Assembly: GCA_964555355.1 (NCBI GenBank) | Contig: CAZKRY010000011.1 | Coordinates: 62,001-126,000, forward strand | Length of the DNA stretch: 64,000 bases | Reading direction: 5' to 3' | Origin: CAIKBL01 sp964555355 | Lineage (GTDB): Bacteria > Pseudomonadota > Gammaproteobacteria > Ga0077536 | Shown: one piece after another, positions 54,077 through 63,128 of the stretch | How the letters are laid out: every line of letters begins with the position of its first letter | Numbering within the stretch: the first letter of the stretch is position 1 | Notes under the pieces: model-generated | Database searches by the model: none | Told to the model about the DNA's origin: nothing | The model's input: only the letters and a program-made list of their open reading frames with translations | Made by a program: the position numbers and the translations under genes

Positions 54077-54290
54077 CCCTCACCCCGACCCTCTCCCGCG
54101 AGGCGGGAGAGGGGGAAAAAATGCGGTGCGTTTGCGCGCTGAAAGGGTAGAACAATTTACTCGCGCACATGACTTCCAAAACCTCTCCCACCGGGAGAGG
54201 TCGGCGCGTAGCGCCGGGTGAGGGGCGGCATATCTATCGGCACTGCAAGAAGACCCTCACCCCTACCCTCTTCCGCGGGGCGGGAGAGGG
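54077..54290. repeat. Pair of palindromic intergenic repeats between convergent genes
   Basis: CCCTCACCCCGACCCTCTCC with GCGAGGCGGGAGAGGG; then ACCTCTCCCACCGGGAGAGG with GTCGGCGCGTAGCGCCGGGT and GAGGGG (the inverted form of the module at 51671); then CCCTCACCCCTACCCTCTTC with GCGGGAGAGGG. They may act as bidirectional terminators for the dioxygenase and NhaB genes. Confidence 0.75.
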
Positions 54291-54304
54291 AGCGAGAAAA
54301 TAGC

Positions 54305-55813
54305 TCACAGTAAATAAATCACCGCGAGCAATCCCGCGCCCGACATTGTCAGCGTATACGGTATGGCCATCCACACCATGCGGCCGTAGGACAAGCGGAT
54401 CAACGGCGCGATCGCGGAAGTTAGCAAGAATAAAAATGCGGCTTGGCCGTTGGGTGTTGCGATACTCGGAATATTAGTGCCGGTGTTGATCGCAACCGCC
54501 AGCAAATCAAATTGCTCGCGTGTGATGCGACCCTGTTCAAACGCGGCTTGCACTTCCGTGATATAGACGGTCGCGACGAACACATTGTCGCTGATCATCG
54601 AGAGCACGCCGTTTGCCAAGTAAAACGCCGCGAGCTGGGTGGAGCCTTCCATCGCCAACACCCATTCGACGACCGGCTTAAACAAGTGTTGATCGTGAAT
54701 GACGGCGACAATCGCGAAGAACACCACTAACAACGCCGTGAAGGGCAGGGCTTCCTGGAACGCATGACCAATGCGGTGCTCGTCGGTCACTCCGTTGAAG
54801 GCGGTCTGTAACACGATAATCATCAAGCCGATTAAACCAACTTCCGCCACATGCAAGCCTAGTGACACGACGAGCAATACCGCGGCGAGTCCTTGCACGA
54901 TTAGGCGTGCGGTATCTTCGCGGCTGCGGCGACGGGTGTTTTCTTCGTCGAATTCTTCAAGCAGGGTGCGCACGGCATCAGGCAGCGGCGTACCAAAGCT
55001 AAACCAGCGAAATTTCTCGAGCAGCACGCAGGTTAACAAACCGGTGAACAGCACTGGCATCGATACCGGCGCGACGACCAAAAAGAACTCAACGAAATCC
55101 CATTCCATGATCTTGCCGATGAGGAGATTTTGCGGCTCGCCCACCAAGGTGCAGACGCCACCGAGGGCGGTACCGACCGCGGCATGCATCATGACATCGC
55201 GTAAGAAACCGCGGAATCGGTCCAAGTCCTCGCGATGCAGTTCTTGGACGTCATCATCACCATTTGCGTCGTGATCATCGGCGTGCATGTGGGCACCCGA
55301 CGCCACTTTGTGAAACACCAGATAAAATCCATGCGCGACCGCAATGACCACCGCGATCACCGTGAGCGCGTCGAGAAAAGCCGATAACACCGCACCGAGC
55401 GCGCAAAAGGTTAGCGAGATTGCGATTTTGGAACGTAGCTTGAGTAATCCCTTGGTAAAGATGAAAAGCAGCAGTTCCTTCATGAAGAAGATCCCCGCTA
55501 CCATGAACATCAAAAGCAGAATGACGGGAAAGTTATTCAGCGTTTCGTGGTACACCGCGGCGGGACTGGTCAAGCCGAGCAGCACGGCTTGTAGCGCCAA
55601 GAGTCCGCCGGGCTGCAGCGGGTAGCATTTCAGCGCCATCGCCAAACAAAAAATGAACTCCGCAATCAGCACCCACCCGGTGATAAATGGCCCGGCGACG
55701 GCAAGCAGTACCGGGTTCAATACCAGGAAACCGATGAGCGTGAGTTTGTACCACTGCGGCGAGTGGCCGAGAAAATTACGTGTAAAAGCTTGCGCTAGCG
55801 AATGTGCCGACAT
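54305..55813 (-). CDS. nhaB: Na+/H+ antiporter NhaB
   Basis: 502 residues from ATG 55813, which has CAGGAG nine bases upstream; the ATG at 55831 lies before that site. The N-terminus AQAFTRNFLGHSPQWYKLTL and LVLNPVLL, and the central GTALGGVCTLVGEPQNLLIG, are NhaB signatures. A cytoplasmic His/Asp-rich loop (HMHADDHDANGDDD) may bind metal or sense pH. It expels Na+ in exchange for protons, which with the other antiporter-type permease points to a saline or alkaline challenge. Confidence 0.95.
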   Translation of the reverse strand: MSAHSLAQAFTRNFLGHSPQWYKLTLIGFLVLNPVLLAVAGPFITGWVLIAEFIFCLAMALKCYPLQPGGLLALQAVLLGLTSPAAVYHETLNNFPVILLLMFMVAGIFFMKELLLFIFTKGLLKLRSKIAISLTFCALGAVLSAFLDALTVIAVVIAVAHGFYLVFHKVASGAHMHADDHDANGDDDVQELHREDLDRFRGFLRDVMMHAAVGTALGGVCTLVGEPQNLLIGKIMEWDFVEFFLVVAPVSMPVLFTGLLTCVLLEKFRWFSFGTPLPDAVRTLLEEFDEENTRRRSREDTARLIVQGLAAVLLVVSLGLHVAEVGLIGLMIIVLQTAFNGVTDEHRIGHAFQEALPFTALLVVFFAIVAVIHDQHLFKPVVEWVLAMEGSTQLAAFYLANGVLSMISDNVFVATVYITEVQAAFEQGRITREQFDLLAVAINTGTNIPSIATPNGQAAFLFLLTSAIAPLIRLSYGRMVWMAIPYTLTMSGAGLLAVIYLL

Positions 55814-56017
55814 GCAAAGGGGCTCCTGCATGGCGGCCCGACCGATGCATTTCCTGTTGACCCATGCAGATTGCGGCCAACACCCTCGGGGTGTTATGTA
55901 GCATGCGCGTAGGTGTCGTTACAACCTTTGATGGCTTCGGGTGAACTAGAATTTGCTGAACGCACCCTCGAAGAAACTGTAACGGCCGTTTCATCACACA
56001 GTTTGGAAGAACTTTCC

Positions 56018-57211
56018 ATGACAGACGCATGCGCAGTGTTATCCGGAGTTCGCGTTCTCGACTTTGGGCGTTATATCGCAGGCCCTTACTGCGCCACGCT
56101 GCTGGCCGATCTGGGCGCGGATGTTATTCGGATAGAACGCCTGGACGGTGGGGAAGACCGCTTTGTGCAGCCGCTCGGGGAGGATGGCCCCGGCGCGTTA
56201 TACGTCGCGGTTAATCGAAATAAGCGCGGGATGACGCTAGATCCGTCGACGCCCGCCGGCCAAGAAATCGTGCACAAATTGGTCGCGACGGCGGATGTAG
56301 TCGTCGCCAATCTCCCGCCTGAAGTATTAAGAGCTTTGCATCTCGATTTGGAAAGCTTGCGTGCCATCAAGCCGGACATCATTTTGACCACGACAACCGC
56401 CTTTGGTCCCGGCGGGCCGTGGAGTCACAAATACGGCTTCGACGGTATCGGACAGGTTATGAGCGGCGGCGCGTATTTGACGGGTACGCCGGAACAACCG
56501 CTGCGTATGCCGGTGCCGTGGGTTGATTTTGGAACCGCGACGATGTCGGCCTTAGGCACGCTGGCCGCGTTGATGGCGAAACAACAAACCGGCCACGGAC
56601 AGAAAGTGGAAACGGCGTTGTTGCATACCGCGGTCGCTTTCAACAACCAGATTTTGGTTGAGCAAGCAATTCTGGACACCAACCGCGTCGCGCAGCTCAA
56701 TCGGAGTTTCGCCTCCGGACCATCGGATCTATTTCGCACGCGGGACGGCTGGGTGTTGGTCGCGTGCATCGGCAATCCGATGTTCAAACGCATCGCGAAA
56801 ATCGTCGGCGAAACCGCGTGGATTGACGATCCGCGTTTCAAAGACGATATCGGTCGGGGTGACCATGGCGAATATATTTCCGAACGTATCAATGCGTGGA
56901 CATCGACGCGCACCACCGACGAAGTGCTAGCCACACTTGAACAGGCGCATGTGCCGGCGGCGCCTTTGTTATCGCCCCAAGAAACATTGACGCATCCGCA
57001 TATTCGCGCGACGGGGATTTTGCGCGATCGCGAGTACGCTGGACTTGCGCGGCCGTTACCGCTTTCCCCCACGCCATTTGATTTGAGTGAGATGCCGCCG
57101 ACGTACCGCTTTGCCGCGCCGCGACTTGGCGAACACACCGACGATATTTTGCGCGAGATAGGTTATTCGCCGGACGCGATTAACGAATTACGGCGCGAGC
57201 GGGTGGTTTAG
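56018..57211 (+). CDS. Family III CoA-transferase (CaiB/BaiF type)
   Basis: 397 residues from ATG 56018, with TTGGAAG about nine bases upstream; the frame from 55913 is discarded. VRVLDFGRYIAGPYCATLLA and DLGADVIRIERLDGGEDRF at the N-terminus, and the catalytic Asp region followed by GPGGPWSHKYGFDGIGQ, are family marks. It moves CoA between carboxylic acids; the acid is unknown. No CoA-ligase or dehydrogenase neighbours help to define it. Confidence 0.92.
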   Translation: MTDACAVLSGVRVLDFGRYIAGPYCATLLADLGADVIRIERLDGGEDRFVQPLGEDGPGALYVAVNRNKRGMTLDPSTPAGQEIVHKLVATADVVVANLPPEVLRALHLDLESLRAIKPDIILTTTTAFGPGGPWSHKYGFDGIGQVMSGGAYLTGTPEQPLRMPVPWVDFGTATMSALGTLAALMAKQQTGHGQKVETALLHTAVAFNNQILVEQAILDTNRVAQLNRSFASGPSDLFRTRDGWVLVACIGNPMFKRIAKIVGETAWIDDPRFKDDIGRGDHGEYISERINAWTSTRTTDEVLATLEQAHVPAAPLLSPQETLTHPHIRATGILRDREYAGLARPLPLSPTPFDLSEMPPTYRFAAPRLGEHTDDILREIGYSPDAINELRRERVV

Positions 57212-57249
57212 AAGAACGCTACCGTCATTGCTGCGCGCCGCCGCGGATT

Positions 57250-57367
57250 GTAGGTTGGGGTGAGTGTAACGAACCCCAACATTAACGCGCCAAGTCGGAT
57301 GTAGAAGTGAAATGCTGTCAAATGCGTATGCAATTTGTTGGGGTTCGCTGCGCTCACCCCAATCTAC
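57250..57367. repeat. Long inverted repeat (GTAGGTTGGGGTGAG / CTCACCCCAATCTAC)
   Basis: Left arm 57250-57280 and right arm 57337-57367 are imperfect inverses of each other (about 31 bases each). They flank 56 bases without coding potential. The element resembles non-autonomous intergenic repeats widespread in proteobacteria. It separates two convergent genes and could end transcription from both sides. Confidence 0.7.
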
Positions 57368-57380
57368 GCTAATGGTCTAA

Positions 57381-59087
57381 CTACGGCACGCCAAACACCC
57401 ACAACACGCCGCCTTGCGGCACATGGGTTTTGGTTTTAAACGCTTTGTCCAGATAATCCTGTTTGCGTTGTGCATCCACACCCCACCCGGCTTGCACGGC
57501 GATGAACTGTTTTCCATCTAGCTCATAACTCACGGGTACGCCGACGACGCCAGAATTCAAGCGTTGCTGCCACAACACCTTGCCGTTACTCGCGTCGAAT
57601 GCACGGAAGACGCGATCGTTGGTGCCGCCGCTGAATACGAGCCCACCGCCAGTCGTGAGTATCGGTCCCCAGTTGTGCGATTTAAACGGCACGCGCCATA
57701 CCTGCTTGCCGCTTGCCACATCCCAGGCTTGCAGTTCGCCGATCGACTCTTTCGCGGCGTCGGTCGGGAATACTTCGAGATTCGCGAGCGATACGCCGAG
57801 ATAAAGTTCGCCCGGCTTGTACTTCGCGACTTCGCCAGTGGTCGCGCCGCAGAGGTTGTCGTTCGCCGGGATGTAGAGAAGCTCGGTCTTTGGGTTATAC
57901 GCTTCCGGCGGCCAATCCTTGCCGCCCCATAAACTTGGGCAGTATTCGACGCGCTGATTGGTGCGCGTGATATGCGCCGGATCGTATTCCGGCCGCCCAG
58001 TCTTCGGATCAAGCTTGGTGTAGACGTTTTGTTTGACGTACGGTTGCGCCTGCACGAAGCCGATACCATCCGCGCGCTGCTCGAGCGTCCACAAATAGCC
58101 ATCGCGCCCGGCGTGGACCAGGCCTTTGAGTGTCTTGCCGTTCCGCGGAATATCGATGAGCAGCGGCGCCGAGACCTCATCCCAATCCCAACTGTCGTTC
58201 CAGTGATACTGGTGATAGCCGCGCAGCTTGCCGGTCTTGATATCCAAGCCCAGCAGGGACGTTGCATAGAGGTTGTCACCCGGGCGCGTATCGCCGATCC
58301 ACGGGCCGGCATTGCCGGTCCCCCAATAGCTAATGCCGGCGTCCGCATCGTAACTGCCGGTAATCCACACCGGCACACCACCCTTTTGCCACGCATCTTT
58401 TGGCCAGGTGTCATTGCCGGGCTCGCCCGTGCCGGGAATAGTGAAAGTTTTCCACTGCGACTGGCCGGTTTCCGCATCAAAGGCTTGCACAAAGCCGCGC
58501 GTACCGAATTCGCCGCCCGAGACGCCGACGAGGATCTTGCCATCCGCCGCGAGTGGCGCGAGCGTCATGTAATAACCGTTCAAATAATCTTCGACCTGCG
58601 TTTCCCACACGACTTCGCCGGTCGTCGCGTCAAGCGCGACTAAGTACGCATCCACCGTCGCGAGGTAGACCTTGTTTCCATAAAGCGCGACACCGCGATT
58701 GGTGGGATGGAGTTGAAATAGATCTTCGGGCAGTTCGCGCTGATATCGCCAACGCATCTCGCCGCTCTGTGCGTCCAACGCGAGCACATGATTCTGCGGC
58801 GTCGTAATGAACATCCAACCGTCGTTGACGATCGGCGGCGCTTGATGAGCCTCTGTCATACCGGTGGAAAATGACCACAGCGGCACTAGTTTCTTGACGT
58901 TCTGCGGGGTGATTTTGTCGAGCGGGCTATAACCCCAGCCGCGATAGTTGCCGCGATACATCAACCAATTCCCAGGCTCCGGTGCCGCCAGACGTTCAGC
59001 GGTAACGGGCGAGTACGGCGTGGCGGCGCGCGACGCTCCAGCATGCGAGAGCAGCACACCCAGTACCGCGATCAAAAATCCGTGCAT
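57381..59087 (-). CDS. PQQ-dependent alcohol/aldehyde dehydrogenase, lanthanide-type active site
   Basis: 568 residues. Signal peptide, then an eight-bladed propeller with tryptophan-docking repeats (for example LVALDATTGEVVWETQ, VRAFD-like blades). Metal ligands: Glu in VSGGEFGTRGF, Asn in YWGTGNAGPW, catalytic D301 in NDSWDWDEVSAP, plus D303 two residues later. An extra Asp at this place marks lanthanide-dependent XoxF-type enzymes, while calcium enzymes have a smaller residue. The adjacent Cys-Cys pair of methanol dehydrogenases is missing. There is no fused heme domain. A Rieske protein gene lies 15 bases upstream in the same operon and could carry the electrons away. Confidence 0.88.
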   Translation of the reverse strand: MHGFLIAVLGVLLSHAGASRAATPYSPVTAERLAAPEPGNWLMYRGNYRGWGYSPLDKITPQNVKKLVPLWSFSTGMTEAHQAPPIVNDGWMFITTPQNHVLALDAQSGEMRWRYQRELPEDLFQLHPTNRGVALYGNKVYLATVDAYLVALDATTGEVVWETQVEDYLNGYYMTLAPLAADGKILVGVSGGEFGTRGFVQAFDAETGQSQWKTFTIPGTGEPGNDTWPKDAWQKGGVPVWITGSYDADAGISYWGTGNAGPWIGDTRPGDNLYATSLLGLDIKTGKLRGYHQYHWNDSWDWDEVSAPLLIDIPRNGKTLKGLVHAGRDGYLWTLEQRADGIGFVQAQPYVKQNVYTKLDPKTGRPEYDPAHITRTNQRVEYCPSLWGGKDWPPEAYNPKTELLYIPANDNLCGATTGEVAKYKPGELYLGVSLANLEVFPTDAAKESIGELQAWDVASGKQVWRVPFKSHNWGPILTTGGGLVFSGGTNDRVFRAFDASNGKVLWQQRLNSGVVGVPVSYELDGKQFIAVQAGWGVDAQRKQDYLDKAFKTKTHVPQGGVLWVFGVP

Positions 59088-59102
59088 GTAAGCTCCTTCA
59101 AA

Positions 59103-59690
59103 CTATGTTCGTTTAAACCCAACTCGCCCGGTGAATTTACCGCTCACGAAAAACTTGTTGTCTTTAAGCGTGATCGGCAATAACGGTAACGCACGCGGGG
59201 CCGGGCCGGCGACCACTTTCGCACCCAGCCGCAAATCGTATTCCGATCCATGGCAGGGGCATACCGCGCTTGCGTTTTCCGCCTTCCACTCCGAGACCGC
59301 GCATGCCGCGTGCGTGCAGATTGCCGAATACGCAACGACATCCCCGGCTGCGCGTTTCTGCGTTTGCGTATTCATGGCCGCGGGGTCCAAACGCACGAGC
59401 AGCACTTGACCTAAGCGTGAACGCTCGCGCAGCACGCCGCTTGAGGGATCCTTGGCAACGAGCGAGAGCGGAGCGGCACCGGCTTTGACATCGTCCGGAG
59501 TTACTTCGCGAGCGTTCTGTTCATGGCTACCGAAACAAAGCACATCGCCTACCTGCGGCAACATCTTGGCGGGATCGGTTGCGGCCTCGGCGGCGCCAAA
59601 ACCACAGGCAGTTACGCCTGCGGCTGCTAGGCACAGAAGTTTGCGTCGCGCCGGATCGATCGTGTCGCGAGTGAAGTCAGATGCGTTCAT
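59103..59690 (-). CDS. Exported Rieske [2Fe-2S] protein
   Basis: 195 residues from ATG 59690; an ATG at 59741 would add 17 residues but approaches the divergent gene. The N-terminus TIDPARRKLLCLAAAGVTAC is a Tat-like signal, perhaps with a lipid-anchor Cys. The Rieske cluster is CTHAACAVSEW and CPCHGSEYDL. In cytochrome bc1-like proteins this domain carries electrons, and here it is followed directly by the PQQ dehydrogenase gene, so it is a plausible acceptor. It may also act alone, as small soluble Rieske proteins do. Confidence 0.88.
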   Translation of the reverse strand: MNASDFTRDTIDPARRKLLCLAAAGVTACGFGAAEAATDPAKMLPQVGDVLCFGSHEQNAREVTPDDVKAGAAPLSLVAKDPSSGVLRERSRLGQVLLVRLDPAAMNTQTQKRAAGDVVAYSAICTHAACAVSEWKAENASAVCPCHGSEYDLRLGAKVVAGPAPRALPLLPITLKDNKFFVSGKFTGRVGFKRT

Positions 59691-59758
59691 GAGTTGGCGT
59701 TTATGCTTTATGTAAGGCAGTATCGCGCCATTGTTTTCCATAATCCGATTGGCCGCAA

Positions 59759-60229
59759 ATGCGCAGTTTTTCTTCCCTAGCCAAGAAATCGTGGATTGCG
59801 CTAATCATTGGCGCGCTCGTGCTATTCAACGCGCTGGCGGCCGATCGGCCCGCGGCGCCGAATCCGGAGCTTTCGTTGCAACTCGCTGAACAGTTCGTGG
59901 CGGTAAGTCGCGCCGGCGATGTCGACAAGATGATCGAACTCACGCATCCGCGCATGCGCGCGCAAACCGGTGATGCCATGTTGCGCGCGATGTATAGCGC
60001 CGACACTGCACCATTTTTTAAGAACTCGAAGCCGCTCGGTGAGGCACAGGTGGCTGACTTTATTACCGACGATGAAACGGGCTACGCCGGGTGGGAAGTC
60101 AGCCAACAGTTTGTGGATGAGGGTCCGCGTACGGTGGAAGTTTCTTTAGTCATCTTGCCCGAAGATACGAAACTTTTTGTCGCGGCGATTGGACTCAAAA
60201 CGCCGAAGACCTCCGCGACGCCGCTGTAG
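59759..60229 (+). CDS. Exported protein of unknown function
   Basis: 156 residues. MRSFSSLAKKSWIALIIGAL and LVLFNALAADR form a signal peptide. The mature domain (LAEQFVAVSRAGDVDKMIEL; GWEVSQQFVDEGPRTVEVSL) has an NTF2-like helix-strand pattern, but no family is assigned. It is divergent from the Rieske gene across a 68-base gap that must hold both promoters. Confidence 0.65.
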   Translation: MRSFSSLAKKSWIALIIGALVLFNALAADRPAAPNPELSLQLAEQFVAVSRAGDVDKMIELTHPRMRAQTGDAMLRAMYSADTAPFFKNSKPLGEAQVADFITDDETGYAGWEVSQQFVDEGPRTVEVSLVILPEDTKLFVAAIGLKTPKTSATPL

Positions 60230-60240
60230 CCGGCGGTACG

Positions 60241-61233
60241 CTATGGCATTAAATCTCGCAAACTAGAGGGCGGCGCTTGCAGTGACCGGATCGCGCGATC
60301 GCGCACTAATGCACGAGTCGATTCGGATAAATATTCAACCGGCGACTTCCCATCGATGCGCGCCAACAATAAGCCTGGCAAGAGCCGGGCGGTGCGTTGT
60401 TCAAGTACTGGCCATGGCTCCCAAGTCACCAAGGGCGAATAGCTATCGACGATCGCGTGATACAACTTGCGCATCGCCGGGCTTTGCCCGTGCGCCGCTT
60501 TGAGCAACAGATGATTCAACAGGAACGCGAGATCGAATGCCGGATCGCCGTACCACGCGCATTCGGCATCGAGTAGCACGGGACCGTTCGGACCCACCAA
60601 GACATTTTTCGGGCTGACATCGCCATGCACCAAGACGTAAGGATGTGTTTGGGTGGCCAGGATCAGACGCTCAAGCGTGGAGGCCAGTGCTGGATGTTGG
60701 CGCGCGGATTCCACCAAATAAGATTCAAGGCGCAGTGCGAAGAAGGCGTCGTCATTGGCGAAGGTGGCGGCGAGATCGCGCCGGCACGCGGTACCGCGAT
60801 GCACAGTGCCGAGTAGGGCGCCGAGCGCTCGCGCAACTTCCACATCGCAATGCCCGGCTAAGAGTTCCGCTTTCCAATTGCGGTACTGCGAGGGCGCGAG
60901 ATACTCCATGACGAACGCCCCATATTCCGGTTCGCTGGCGAGGATTTTTGGTACCTGTCCGGGAACTAAGCTCCCGGCGAGCTTGAGCCATTCGATTTCC
61001 GCAAAGACGCGACTCACCGGTGCAAACCAATCTTTTTGCACTTTAAGTTTGGGCAACGCCTGTTTGATGCAATAAACCTCATCGTCGCAGGTCACGCGCA
61101 AAATGCTGGAGGACACGCCGCCGGTGAGCGGTGTGACTGTCAATTGGGAAGCGGGGGATGCAAGTTCATGTCGACAGAGCAGACGACGTAGCGCCGCGTG
61201 ATCATCCGCGAGATCGATAAAGCTTGACGTCAC
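60241..61233 (-). CDS. APH-family (aminoglycoside phosphotransferase-like) kinase
   Basis: 330 residues from GTG 61233, which overlaps the TGA of the enolase-like gene (GTGA), so the two are coupled; the longer frame to 61326 overlaps that gene. Nucleotide region TPLTGGVSSSILRV, catalytic Brenner motif VLVHGDVSPKNVLVG, and metal-binding LLDAECAWYGDPAFDLAFL. Relatives phosphorylate small hydroxyl compounds, including homoserine, choline, sugars and antibiotics. Coupling to an enolase paralogue suggests a phospho-acid pathway (inference). Confidence 0.88.
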   Translation of the reverse strand: MTSSFIDLADDHAALRRLLCRHELASPASQLTVTPLTGGVSSSILRVTCDDEVYCIKQALPKLKVQKDWFAPVSRVFAEIEWLKLAGSLVPGQVPKILASEPEYGAFVMEYLAPSQYRNWKAELLAGHCDVEVARALGALLGTVHRGTACRRDLAATFANDDAFFALRLESYLVESARQHPALASTLERLILATQTHPYVLVHGDVSPKNVLVGPNGPVLLDAECAWYGDPAFDLAFLLNHLLLKAAHGQSPAMRKLYHAIVDSYSPLVTWEPWPVLEQRTARLLPGLLLARIDGKSPVEYLSESTRALVRDRAIRSLQAPPSSLRDLMP

Positions 61234-62522
61234 GGCCTGGCTTGCGAAGTAAACTGCGCAAGTGCGGCGCGGCCCGCGAAACGCATGTCGGAGCGCGCGC
61301 GCTCGATTCGTAGTCCCTCGTTCCATTTCGCCATGCGTTCGGATCTTGCGAACGATCCCACTTTCAATTGACCCGCGTTCCAGCCGACGGCGAGATGGGT
61401 GATGAAAGTGTCTTCGGTTTCACCCGACCGCGCGGAGATGATCGTGGCCCAACCGGTGGCGCGTGCGGCTTCGAACGCCACGCGGGTTTCCGTGAGTGTT
61501 CCGGCTTGATTGAGTTTGATGAGTGCCGTGTTGCAAGCGTGATCCGCCGCCGCGCGCGTGATGAGACCCGCATTGGTCACCACATAGTCGTCGCCAACAA
61601 TCTGCAAGCGCGAGCCAAAGGCTTGTGTGAATTTGCGCATACCGGCTTCGTCGTCTTCGGCCACCGGATCTTCGACTGACACGATGGGGTAGGTATCGAT
61701 CCAACGAGCGAGGACTTCGAGCCAACCGTCGGTATCGTAATCCGCGGACTCGAGGCCAAGACGGTAACGCCCGCCGTGACCGAATTCCGACGCCGCGATA
61801 TCCAACGCGATCGCAACCGAATCCGGACCAAAGCCCGCTTGGGCGATGGCGTCCGTGAGAGTTTCTAATGCCTCTTCATTACTTGCGAACTGCGGCCACC
61901 AACCGCCTTCGTCGGCGACCCCAGCACGGCATCCCTTTCCGGCCATAAGCTCGCCGGCGGCACGGTATACCTCGGCACATATTTCTAACGCATGTGCGAA
62001 CGACTCGGCCCCGACCGGCACTACCATAAAATCCTGGACATCCACCCGCCGCCCGGCATGGGCACCGCCGCCGAATATTTGGATTTGCGGCAGTGGTAAC
62101 GACACCGGTGCCCCTTGGGCGAGGTACCGCCATAGCGGCTCGCGTAGCGAGTGCGCCGCCGCGTTGGAGACCGCCATTGAGGTTGCGACCAACGCATTGC
62201 CGCCGAGCCGCGATTTGGTGGCTGTCCCGTCTAGTTCCACCAGACGGTGGTCCACGAGTGTTTGCTCGCGCGCGTCCAATCCGTGGAGCGCGCTGGCTAT
62301 CTCACCGTTAACGCCTTGAATCGCGACTTGCACGTCAAACCCACCAAACACCGGGCCGCCATCGCGCAAGTCAGTGGCTTCTCCTGATCCGCGAGAAGCC
62401 CCAGCGGGCGCCATCCCGCGCCCATAACTACCGTCTTGCAGCGTAACTTCCACCTCCACCGTCGGCCGCCCGCGTGAATCCCACACCCTAAACCCACGCA
62501 CCTGCGCAATGTTGCTCTGCAT
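61230..62522 (-). CDS. Divergent enolase paralogue with altered catalytic residues
   Basis: 430 residues from ATG 62522, with CAGGAG five bases upstream; the frame to 62606 is discarded. The whole length follows enolase: VRGFRVWDSRGRPTVEVEV, GASRGSGEATDLRDGG, H155 in GGGAHAG, E205 in ADEGG, metal ligands D241, E284 and D311, K336 in LIKLNQAGTLTET and K387 in LKVGS. But the Glu of the LQEFM motif is D164 (VQDFMVV), and the His of SHRSGET is A364 (SARSGET). It is therefore unlikely to be the glycolytic enzyme and may dehydrate a related phospho-acid, as enolase homologues in phosphonate pathways do. Coupled to a kinase gene. Confidence 0.88.
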   Translation of the reverse strand: MQSNIAQVRGFRVWDSRGRPTVEVEVTLQDGSYGRGMAPAGASRGSGEATDLRDGGPVFGGFDVQVAIQGVNGEIASALHGLDAREQTLVDHRLVELDGTATKSRLGGNALVATSMAVSNAAAHSLREPLWRYLAQGAPVSLPLPQIQIFGGGAHAGRRVDVQDFMVVPVGAESFAHALEICAEVYRAAGELMAGKGCRAGVADEGGWWPQFASNEEALETLTDAIAQAGFGPDSVAIALDIAASEFGHGGRYRLGLESADYDTDGWLEVLARWIDTYPIVSVEDPVAEDDEAGMRKFTQAFGSRLQIVGDDYVVTNAGLITRAAADHACNTALIKLNQAGTLTETRVAFEAARATGWATIISARSGETEDTFITHLAVGWNAGQLKVGSFARSERMAKWNEGLRIERARSDMRFAGRAALAQFTSQARP

Positions 62523-62740
62523 GATCGCTCCTGAACTCCGCCACAAACATGGCTGTCCTAGAATTGTCCGTCTGAAAAGAAGATGGCTGTCCTGGATTCC
62601 CCCCAAATCAAAATTGGCATGCGCTATTTCGCAAGCGACGAGTTTAACGGGAAGGGCGAGTATTCCAGAGCCGAGGGCGCAAGGATTTCGATAACGATAC
62701 GGTCATGGTCAATTTGCGTTTCGCGTTGTAACGGAACGCC

Positions 62741-63127
62741 TTACCAAGAAAGCACGCGCAAGCTTGGCACATCCGCAAAATCACTCGGATTGAAACTTAC
62801 CAAAGTTGCTCGATGCACCAGCGCCTGCGCGGCAATCATGCGATCCAATATCTTGCGTCTCGAGTAACCTGCTTGCGCAACGATACTCGCATAGGCGTCG
62901 GCGGCGGCGTCATCGAATGCTAACGTCGGTATTGTCGCCAAGATAATATCCAAGCGTGCACGCCGAATGGACGAGTGAACGGGATCGCGATAAACACCAC
63001 CTTCCAGTTCCACCCGTGTCACAACGGACATAAGAACTGCATCCTCTAAAGACGCGAGTTTCGCCGTGATCACAGGATCCCCATCGCGCAAATGAATGGC
63101 AACGTTGGTGTCTAGTAGAAACGCCAC
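62741..63127 (-). CDS. vapC: VapC-type PIN-domain toxin
   Basis: 128 residues from GTG 63127. The PIN acidic residues are in FLLDTNVAIHL (Asp), VTRVELEGG (Glu), DRMIAAQAL (Asp) and the last in FNPSDFADV. It cuts RNA, often initiator tRNA, when not held by its antitoxin. The GTG lies one base after the stop of the antitoxin gene, a normal vapBC operon. The 218 bases between it and the enolase-like gene hold no supported gene, only a duplicated ATGGCTGTCCT word. Confidence 0.88.
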   Translation of the reverse strand: MAFLLDTNVAIHLRDGDPVITAKLASLEDAVLMSVVTRVELEGGVYRDPVHSSIRRARLDIILATIPTLAFDDAAADAYASIVAQAGYSRRKILDRMIAAQALVHRATLVSFNPSDFADVPSLRVLSW

Positions 63128-63128
63128 G

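Noticed and set aside
57557..58543. 328-codon frame within the PQQ dehydrogenase gene
   Set aside because: Arg/Ser-rich translation typical of a shifted frame; the overlapping gene is well supported.
62583..62867. 94-codon frame starting at a repeated ATGGCTGTCCT word after the enolase-like gene
   Set aside because: It runs into vapC on the other strand and has no domain; the duplicated word looks like small repeat debris.
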